Part shown: in pieces, positions 57,420-64,000 of the stretch | How the letters are laid out: the number at the start of each line of letters is the position of its first letter | Numbering within the stretch: position 1 is the first letter of the stretch | Assembly (NCBI GenBank): GCA_035524315.1 | Contig: DATKPD010000067.1 | Coordinates: 23,141-87,140 of the forward strand | From: BOG-938 sp035524315 | GTDB lineage: Bacteria > Pseudomonadota > Alphaproteobacteria > Caulobacterales > Caulobacteraceae | Direction: 5' to 3' | DNA: 64,000 bases | Notes under the pieces: generated by a model | What the model was told of the DNA's origin: nothing | Database searches by the model: none | What the model saw: the letters and a program-made list of their open reading frames with translations, nothing else | Program-made: the position numbers and the translations under genes

Positions 57420-60400
57420 ATGGACAAGATTCCCGTCGCCGGCCAGCCGGCCGCTTTCTCGCTCGAAGGCGTACGGGAGGCCTTGGGACACGCCCTCGGG
57501 CGGGTCCCCGACGCCGCAGAGCACGACTTCCTGGCCCAGGCGCTCGAGGACTACGCCCCCGCCGACCTGCCGGACCTGACCCAGGCCGACTTCGCCGCCC
57601 TATGCCACCAGATCTGGCGCCTGTGCGAGGCCGAGCCCCGCGGGGATCTGAGGATGGACCTGACCCCCGCCCAAGGGGAGAACGGGCGCGACCTTTCGCT
57701 CGACCTCCTGCGCATCGTGCAGATCGACCGCCCGTTCCTGGTGGATTCGGTGATGGCCGAACTGATGGCCCAGGGCCTGACCATCCGCGCCATGCTGCAT
57801 CCGGTGATCACCGCGCCAGAGGGCGGCCTGCGGTCGGTGATGGCGGTGCTGTTCGAGCCCCTGGACCCCGCGCGCCGCCAGGCGATGATCGAGGGCCTGA
57901 ATGGGGTCCTGGCCGACGTGCGCGCGGCGGTGGAGGATTTCCCGGCCATGCTGGGCCTCATGGGCAGCACGGTCGCCGAACTGGAGGAGACCGCCCCGGC
58001 CGGGCCCGAGCGGGACGAGGCCGTGGCCATGCTGCGCTGGCTGGAGGAAGGCCGCTTCGTGTTCCTTGGCGCGCGGGTGTACGACTATCCGCGCACGCCC
58101 ACGGGCCGCTACGCCCACCAGGAGCCCTTGTTCGAGCGGGGCCGCAGCCTGGGCGTGCTACGCGATCCGGCGCGCGGGGTCCTTCGGCGCGACAACGAGC
58201 CGGCGGTGCTGACCACCCACGTCAGCCGCTTCATCGAGACGGGGGCCCCGCTGGTGGTGGCCAAGGCCAACCAGGTCTCGCGCGTGCACCGGCGGGCCTA
58301 TATGGACTATGTGGGCGTCAAGCGCTACGGCGCGGACGGCAAGCCCGTGGGCGAGGTGCGGTTCGTCGGCCTCTTCACCGCCGAGGCCTATGACGCGCCG
58401 GCGCGAGAGATTCCCATGGTCCGGCGCAAGACGGCTCAGGTGATCGCGCGGGCGGGCCTGGGCGCGGGCAGCCACGACGCGCGCCGGCTGAACAACGTGC
58501 TGGAGAGCTTTCCGCGCGACGAGTTGTTCCAGATCGGCGAGGACGACCTGCTGTCCGTCGCGCTGGGGGTTGTGCACCTGTATGACCGGCCGCGCGTGCG
58601 CCTGTTCGTGCGGCGCGATCCCTTCGACCGCTTCGTTTCGGCCCTGGTCTACACGCCCAAGGACCGGTTCAGCGCCGGCCTGGCCGAGGACGCAGGGGCG
58701 ATCCTGGCTCAGGCATGGGACGGCCGGGTCACGGCTGCCTATCCCGCCTTCTCCGACGCCCCGCTGGCGCGCATCCACTACATCATCGGCCTGACGCCAG
58801 GCCATCACCCCGAGCCAGACCTCGCTGCGCTGGAGGCCGCGCTGGCCGAGGCGGCGCGCACCTGGGTCGATCGGTTCGAGGAAAGCCTGCGTCGGCGTGG
58901 GCCAGGGGCGGCCGAGGCGCGCCGGCGCTATGGACAGGCCTTTCCCGTCAGCTACCAGGACCAGTTCGCCCCGGCCGAGGCCCTGGCCGACCTTGCGGTG
59001 ATCGAGGCCCTAGACGGCGAGCATCCGGTGCGCGCGCGTGTCTATCGCTTCGAGGGCGATATGACCGACTGCCTGCGCCTGAAGCTCTATCGCCTGCGCG
59101 AGGCCATTCTGTTGTCGGATCTTCTGCCGATCATGGAGGCGCTGGGCCTCAAAGGGCTGGCCGAACATGGCTTCCTTGTCCAGCCGGCCGGAGGCGATCC
59201 GGTTTGGGTGCACGAGTTGATCCTGCGCCACGCCGACCGAGCCGTGATCGACCTGGGCCGAGTCGGCCGCCCGATTGAGGCGGCTGTGACGGCGGCGTGG
59301 ACCGGCGAGACCGAGAGCGACGGCTTCAACCGGCTGGTCCTGGAACTGGGCTGCTCATGGCGCGAGGCGGCCCTGGTGCGGGCCCTGGCGCGCTATCGCC
59401 AGCAGTCGGGCATGGATCCCGGCGTTGCGGTGCAGGAGGCGACCTTCGCCGCTCACCCCGAGATCGCCCGCCTGATCCTGGATTTATTCCGTGTACGGTT
59501 TGATCCAGCGATGGAGGCGTCGCTGGACGCGCGCCGGGATCAGGCCCAGGCAGCGTTCGCGCGCATCGTCGAAGCGCTGCAGGGGGTGGCCAGCCTCGAC
59601 GCCGACCGGGTGCTGCGCCGCATCGCCCTGCTGATTCAGGCCTGTGTGCGCACCAACTACTATCAGGCGGGCGCCGACGGCTCGATCAAGCCCTACATCA
59701 GCTTCAAGATCCTCAGCCGGACCCTGGCGGACCTGCCCGCGCCCAAGCCCCACGCCGAGATTTTCGTGTGCGCGCCCCAGGTCGAGGGCGTGCACCTGCG
59801 CTTCGGCCCTGTGGCGCGCGGCGGCCTGCGCTGGAGCGATCGGCGCGACGACTTCCGCACCGAGGTCCTGGGCCTGGCCAAGGCCCAGCAGGTCAAGAAC
59901 GCGGTGATCGTGCCAGTGGGGGCCAAGGGCGGCTTCTATCCTAAGCAGTTGCCGCGCTCCGGTTCGCCTGAGGCGGTGCAGCAGGAGGGCGTGGCCGCCT
60001 ATCGCATGTTCCTGCGCGGCCTGCTCGACCTGACCGACAACATAGGCCCGGACGGCCGAATCGTCCCGCCCGAGCAGGTGGTGCGTCACGACGGCGACGA
60101 TCCTTATCTGGTGGTGGCCGCCGACAAGGGCACGGCGACCTTCTCCGACATCGCCAACGCCATGGCCGACTCTTACGGCTTCTGGTTGGGCGACGCGTTC
60201 GCGTCGGGCGGCTCGGCTGGCTACGACCACAAGGCCATGGGCATCACCGCGCGCGGGGCGTGGGAGGCGATCAAGCGCCACTTCCGCGAACTGGGCAAAG
60301 ACATCCAGGCCGAGCCCTTCACCGTGGCCGGGGTGGGCGACATGTCCGGCGATGTGTTCGGCAATGGCATGCTGCTGTCGCGCCAGACGCGCCTAGTGGC

Positions 60401-62237
60401 CGCGTTCGACCATCGCCACGTGTTCCTCGATCCCGATCCAGACCCCGAGACGTCGTGGGCCGAGCGCAAGCGCCTGTTCGACCTGCCGCGCTCATCGTGG
60501 GGCTCCTATGACATCGACCGGATCTCCAAGGGCGGCGGGGTCTATGCGCGCCAATCCAAGTCGATTCCTGTGTCGCCCGAGGTCGCGGCCCTGCTGGGCA
60601 TTCCCGCCGAGCCCCTGACGCCGCAGGAGCTGATCAAGGCCATCCTCAAGGCCCCGGTCGATCTTTTGTATTTCGGCGGCATCGGGGCCTATGTGAAGGC
60701 GCCCACCCAAAGCCACCTCGACGTGGGCGACAAGGCCAACGACGCGATCAGGGTCGACGCGACCCAGTTGCGCGCCAAGGTGGTGGGCGAGGGGGCCAAC
60801 CTGGCGGTGACCCAGGCCGGGCGCATCGTGTTCGCTCGGGCCGGCGGCCGCATCGACACCGACGCCATCGACAATTCGGCCGGGGTCGACACCTCCGACC
60901 ACGAAGTCAACATCAAGATCCTGACCTCCGCCGCCGAGCGCGCCGGGAGTCTCAGCCGCCCCGACCGCGACGCCCTGCTGCAATCAATGACCGGCGAAGT
61001 GGCCGCCCACGTCCTGGCGCATAACCACGACCAGACCCTGGCGCTCAGTCTGCAGGAACGCTCGGCGGCGGCGGACCTCGACAGCTACGGCCGGTTCATG
61101 GTCGAACTGGAGGCGGCCGGGCGGCTCGACCGAGCGGTGGAGGGGCTGCCCAGCGCGGCCGAGATCGCTGAACTGGGCAAGGCGGGCAAGGGCCTGACCC
61201 GGCCCGAGCTGGCGGTGCTGATGGCCTACGGCAAGCTTGAGCTTTCGGCCGCGATCGTGGCCAGCGCGGCCCCGGACGATCCCTTTTTCCAAGGGGCCCT
61301 GCAGCGCTATTTCCCCGCCCCGCTGCAACGGTTTGCGCGCGAGATGCAGGAGCACCCGCTGCGGCGGGAGATCATCGCCACCAGCCTGGCCAACACCATC
61401 GTCGATATCTGCGGTCCGACCTTCGCCGGGCGGGTGCGCGCGGCCACCGGCTGCGACGTCGACGGCATGGCGACCGCGTTCGAGGCGGCCTGGCGCATCT
61501 TCCGCCTGGACGAGCTGTGGCGCCAGATCGGCGCTCTGGACGCCAAGCCCGCGGCGGCCAAGGGCCAGTTAGCGCTTTACGCCCAGGTTTCGAACGCCCT
61601 GCGCGGCCAGGTCTATTGGCTAGCCCGACGGGTGGTGGGCGGCGAGACCGGCGTGCAGGACCTGATCGACGCCTATCGCCCGGCGGCCGACGCCTTGCGT
61701 GAAGCGGGCACCGGCCTGCTCTCGCCGCTGGACCAGGCGGACGTGACGCGCCGCGCGGCCGAGGCCGTGGCGGAAGGCGCGCCTGAGGACCTGGCTGTGG
61801 GCGCGGCCCTACTGGGACCGCTCCTGCCCCTTTCGGACATGGCGCACCTCGCGCGCGAAGGCGGTTGGACCATCACCGCCGCATCGCGCGCCTATCACGC
61901 CGTGGGCCACAGCTTCGCCTTCGACCGGCTGAAGGCGGCGGCCTTCAGCCTGCTGCTGGGCGATTATTACCAGAGGCAAGCGGCGCGCCATCTGATCGAC
62001 GACCTCTACCGCGAGCAGGCGGCCCTGACCCGGTCGGTGATCGCCGAGACCCGGTCTGAACCGCAGGATGACGCGGGGACGCAGGCCGCGGTCGAGGCCT
62101 GGTCCGCGCGGCGCCAGGCCGAGGCTGGGGCGGTCCAGCGCTTGGTCGCAGAAATCGAGGCCTCGGACGGCGGCTGGACCTTCGCCAAGATGACGGTGGC
62201 CAACGCGGCGCTGCGGGGGCTGGCCGCGGAGGGGTGA
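57420..62237 (+). CDS. Large NAD-specific glutamate dehydrogenase
   Basis: A 1,605-aa enzyme of the 180-kDa class that oxidises glutamate to 2-oxoglutarate and ammonia. The N-terminal half (1-700) holds ACT-like regulatory parts (FLVDSVMAELMAQGLTIRAM; MTDCLRLKLYRLREAILLSD). The catalytic part has VARGGLRWSDRRDDFRTEVL, the catalytic Lys in VPVGAKGGFYPKQLP, DKGTATFSDIANAMA and the Rossmann region VAGVGDMSGDVFGNGMLLS. The ATG at 57420 gives the usual start. It converges on purH. Amino-acid use as carbon source is its typical role. Confidence 0.95.
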   Translation: MDKIPVAGQPAAFSLEGVREALGHALGRVPDAAEHDFLAQALEDYAPADLPDLTQADFAALCHQIWRLCEAEPRGDLRMDLTPAQGENGRDLSLDLLRIVQIDRPFLVDSVMAELMAQGLTIRAMLHPVITAPEGGLRSVMAVLFEPLDPARRQAMIEGLNGVLADVRAAVEDFPAMLGLMGSTVAELEETAPAGPERDEAVAMLRWLEEGRFVFLGARVYDYPRTPTGRYAHQEPLFERGRSLGVLRDPARGVLRRDNEPAVLTTHVSRFIETGAPLVVAKANQVSRVHRRAYMDYVGVKRYGADGKPVGEVRFVGLFTAEAYDAPAREIPMVRRKTAQVIARAGLGAGSHDARRLNNVLESFPRDELFQIGEDDLLSVALGVVHLYDRPRVRLFVRRDPFDRFVSALVYTPKDRFSAGLAEDAGAILAQAWDGRVTAAYPAFSDAPLARIHYIIGLTPGHHPEPDLAALEAALAEAARTWVDRFEESLRRRGPGAAEARRRYGQAFPVSYQDQFAPAEALADLAVIEALDGEHPVRARVYRFEGDMTDCLRLKLYRLREAILLSDLLPIMEALGLKGLAEHGFLVQPAGGDPVWVHELILRHADRAVIDLGRVGRPIEAAVTAAWTGETESDGFNRLVLELGCSWREAALVRALARYRQQSGMDPGVAVQEATFAAHPEIARLILDLFRVRFDPAMEASLDARRDQAQAAFARIVEALQGVASLDADRVLRRIALLIQACVRTNYYQAGADGSIKPYISFKILSRTLADLPAPKPHAEIFVCAPQVEGVHLRFGPVARGGLRWSDRRDDFRTEVLGLAKAQQVKNAVIVPVGAKGGFYPKQLPRSGSPEAVQQEGVAAYRMFLRGLLDLTDNIGPDGRIVPPEQVVRHDGDDPYLVVAADKGTATFSDIANAMADSYGFWLGDAFASGGSAGYDHKAMGITARGAWEAIKRHFRELGKDIQAEPFTVAGVGDMSGDVFGNGMLLSRQTRLVAAFDHRHVFLDPDPDPETSWAERKRLFDLPRSSWGSYDIDRISKGGGVYARQSKSIPVSPEVAALLGIPAEPLTPQELIKAILKAPVDLLYFGGIGAYVKAPTQSHLDVGDKANDAIRVDATQLRAKVVGEGANLAVTQAGRIVFARAGGRIDTDAIDNSAGVDTSDHEVNIKILTSAAERAGSLSRPDRDALLQSMTGEVAAHVLAHNHDQTLALSLQERSAAADLDSYGRFMVELEAAGRLDRAVEGLPSAAEIAELGKAGKGLTRPELAVLMAYGKLELSAAIVASAAPDDPFFQGALQRYFPAPLQRFAREMQEHPLRREIIATSLANTIVDICGPTFAGRVRAATGCDVDGMATAFEAAWRIFRLDELWRQIGALDAKPAAAKGQLALYAQVSNALRGQVYWLARRVVGGETGVQDLIDAYRPAADALREAGTGLLSPLDQADVTRRAAEAVAEGAPEDLAVGAALLGPLLPLSDMAHLAREGGWTITAASRAYHAVGHSFAFDRLKAAAFSLLLGDYYQRQAARHLIDDLYREQAALTRSVIAETRSEPQDDAGTQAAVEAWSARRQAEAGAVQRLVAEIEASDGGWTFAKMTVANAALRGLAAEG

Positions 62238-62255
62238 GGTCGCGGCCCGCGCGCC

Positions 62256-63872
62256 TTAGTGGCGGAACACGCGCACGCCGGTGAAGGCCATGGTCAGGCC
62301 GCGCTCGTCCGCCGCCGCGATCACCTTGGCGTCGCCGATCGACCCGCCCGGCTGGATCACCGCCGTGGCGCCCGCGTCGGCCGCCTGGATCAGGCCGTCG
62401 GGGAAGGGGAAGAAGGCTTCCGACGCGCAGGCCGAGCCCAAGGCCAGGCTTTGCGGCAAGCCCGCCGCCTCGGCCGCCTCGCCCGCGCGGATGGCGGCGA
62501 TGCGGGCGCTGTCGCGCCGGTTCATCTGGCCCGCGCCGATGCCCGCAGTCTGGCCGTCCTTGGCGAAGATCACCGCGTTCGACTTGACATGCTTGGCGAT
62601 GGTGAAGGCGAACAGCATATCCTCCACCTCCCGCGCGGTCGGCTGGCGCCGGGTCACGATCTTGAGGTCGGCCGCGGTGATGCGGGCGTTGTCGCGCGAC
62701 TGCACCAGGAACCCGCCCGCCACCGAGCGGAACACCTCGCCCTGGGCCAGCGGGTCAGGCAGGGCGCCCGACAGCAGCAGGCGAAGGTTCTTCTTGGCCT
62801 CGAATACGGCGATGGCGGCGTCGTCCGCGTCCGGCGCGATCACCACTTCGGTGAAGATCTTGACCATCTCCTCGGCCGCTGCGCGGTCGAGCTTGCGGTT
62901 GACCGCGACAATGCCGCCGAAGGCCGACACCGGGTCGCATTGCAACGCGCGCTCATATGCGCTCTTCAGATCGGGGCCCAGAGCCACACCGCAGGGGTTG
63001 GCGTGTTTGATGATGGCCACGGCCGCGCTCGCCGCCGGATCGAACTCGGCCACCAGCTCGATCGCCGCGTCGGTGTCAGCGATGTTGTTGTAGCTGAGGT
63101 CTTTGCCCTGCACCTGGCGGGCGGTGGCCACGCCCGGCCGGCGCGGCTCCGGGAACACGTAGAAGGCCGCGCTCTGATGGGGGTTCTCGCCATAGCGCAT
63201 GGTCTGGCGCAAGGCGCCCGACAGGCTCTTGCGGCGCGGGGCGACCTCGCCCACCTGGCCGGCGAACCAGGCCGAGATCGCGCCATCGTAGGCCGCGGTG
63301 CGGGCGTAGGCGCGCGCCGCCAACTGCTTGCGCAACCTCAGGCGCGTGCCGCCTTCAGCCGTCAGCGCCTCGACCACTTCGGCCATGTCCTCGGGCTCGG
63401 TGCAGACGGCGACGTAGGCGTGGTTCTTGGCGGCGGAACGGATCATGGCCGGGCCGCCGATGTCGATGTTCTCAACACAGTCGTCGTAGCTGGCGCCCTT
63501 GGCCACGGTGGCCTCGAACGGGTAGAGGTTCACATACAACAGGTCCACGCCGCCGATGCCGTGGGCCTCCATCGCCGCCTTGTGCTCGGGCGCGTCGCGC
63601 ACGCCCAGCAGACCGCCGTGCACGATCGGGTGAAGGGTCTTGACCCGCCCGTCCATCATCTCCGGAAAGCCGGTCAGGTCGGCCACGTCCTTGACAGGGA
63701 GCCCCGCCGCCGCGATGGCCGCCTTGGTGCCGCCCGTCGACACCAGTTCGACGCCCGCCGCCGCCAGGGCCTTGGCCGTATCAATCAGGCCGGTCTTGTC
63801 GGAGACCGACAACAGGGCGCGGCGGACCGGCTGCAGGTCGGCGGCTGACGGATAGTGGGGGGCGGCGGGCAC
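62256..63872 (-). CDS. purH: Bifunctional AICAR formyltransferase/IMP cyclohydrolase
   Basis: A 538-aa enzyme for the last two steps of IMP synthesis. The N-terminal cyclohydrolase part has RRALLSVSDKTGLIDTAKAL, STGGTKAAI and PEMMDGRVKTLHPIVHGGLL. The transformylase part has QGKDLSYNNIADTDAAIELV, IIKHANPCG with the catalytic Lys-His and the end FFPFPDGLIQAADAGATAVI and QPGGSIGD. I chose the GTG at 63872 because AAGGAGAG lies 6 bases upstream and the length fits PurH proteins; a longer frame from 63950 has no support. Confidence 0.95.
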   Translation of the reverse strand: MPAAPHYPSAADLQPVRRALLSVSDKTGLIDTAKALAAAGVELVSTGGTKAAIAAAGLPVKDVADLTGFPEMMDGRVKTLHPIVHGGLLGVRDAPEHKAAMEAHGIGGVDLLYVNLYPFEATVAKGASYDDCVENIDIGGPAMIRSAAKNHAYVAVCTEPEDMAEVVEALTAEGGTRLRLRKQLAARAYARTAAYDGAISAWFAGQVGEVAPRRKSLSGALRQTMRYGENPHQSAAFYVFPEPRRPGVATARQVQGKDLSYNNIADTDAAIELVAEFDPAASAAVAIIKHANPCGVALGPDLKSAYERALQCDPVSAFGGIVAVNRKLDRAAAEEMVKIFTEVVIAPDADDAAIAVFEAKKNLRLLLSGALPDPLAQGEVFRSVAGGFLVQSRDNARITAADLKIVTRRQPTAREVEDMLFAFTIAKHVKSNAVIFAKDGQTAGIGAGQMNRRDSARIAAIRAGEAAEAAGLPQSLALGSACASEAFFPFPDGLIQAADAGATAVIQPGGSIGDAKVIAAADERGLTMAFTGVRVFRH

Positions 63873-64000
63873 GGGCGCTCTCCTTGCGGATGATTGAGGA
63901 CGTGCCCAGGCGAGCGGCGATGCATTCCGCGCTCCCCAGTGGTCGCCCACCTCAAATCGCCAGTCACGCGGAACGCGCGGACCATAGGCGGCGAACCGCG
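63873..64000. other. Region upstream of purH, window end
   Basis: This 128-bp end holds the purH ribosome site (AAGGAGAG) and presumably its promoter. I see no clear promoter boxes, riboswitch or start of another gene. Confidence 0.5.

Noticed and set aside
62259..63848. 529-aa frame antisense to purH
   Set aside because: Composition rich in Arg, Gly and His without a family; purH on the other strand is unambiguous.
1..64000. CRISPR array or insertion sequence
   Set aside because: No regularly spaced repeats and no transposase gene with terminal inverted repeats were seen on reading through.

Overview
The window is high-GC DNA from an alphaproteobacterium, most likely of the Caulobacteraceae (Caulobacter or Phenylobacterium type). 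I infer this from a large NAD-dependent glutamate dehydrogenase, a TonB-dependent receptor with a long plug region, a bacteriophytochrome with an HWE-type kinase, and a FixK/FNR-style microaerobic gene cluster. This is inference from gene content only; no marker gene such as rRNA is present.

Layout. (1) 1-1483: a prolyl-tRNA editing protein and a DUF6065-type protein. (2) 1484-22850: a complete integrative element of about 21.3 kb in the 3' half of a tRNA-Gly(GCC) gene. A perfect 55-bp direct repeat (1509-1563 and 22796-22850) bounds it, and both ends carry the same short paired motifs just inside the repeat, as expected for integrase arm sites. Its right end holds a leftward recombination and replication module (tyrosine integrase, unknown 164-aa protein, AlpA-like regulator, P4/D5-type helicase). 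Its cargo is a divergent McrA-like HNH nuclease and a tightly coupled 16-kb rightward operon: drmD, drmMI, a HEPN-like protein, a 30-codon micro-ORF, an unrecognised 279-aa protein, drmA, drmB and an AIPR-family protein. This is a class-1 DISARM backbone without drmC and with extra genes, and it is the best candidate here for an undescribed defence variant.

(3) 22904-29131: cytochrome bd oxidase (cydAB plus the 37-aa cydX) with the divergent cydDC exporter, closed by a strong terminator. (4) 29177-45363: a low-oxygen cluster with a lipoyl-like protein, universal stress protein, single-domain receiver (FixT-like), FixK-like regulator, Nramp-type transporter, acetate kinase and phosphotransacetylase, zinc alcohol dehydrogenase, two LigB-family proteins, hemN, a TolB-like propeller protein, transglutaminase and small proteins. 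At least four perfect or near-perfect FNR/FixK boxes and several degenerate ones lie about 40-70 bp upstream of starts, suggesting one regulon driven by the FixK-like protein encoded in it.

(5) 46021-64000: ordinary chromosomal genes: TonB receptor, heme oxygenase plus bacteriophytochrome (overlapping pair), an old-yellow-enzyme family oxidoreductase, ParA-like ATPase, CDP-diacylglycerol diphosphatase, GNAT protein, AI-2E family permease, NAD-glutamate dehydrogenase and purH. No CRISPR array, rRNA or insertion sequence was seen.
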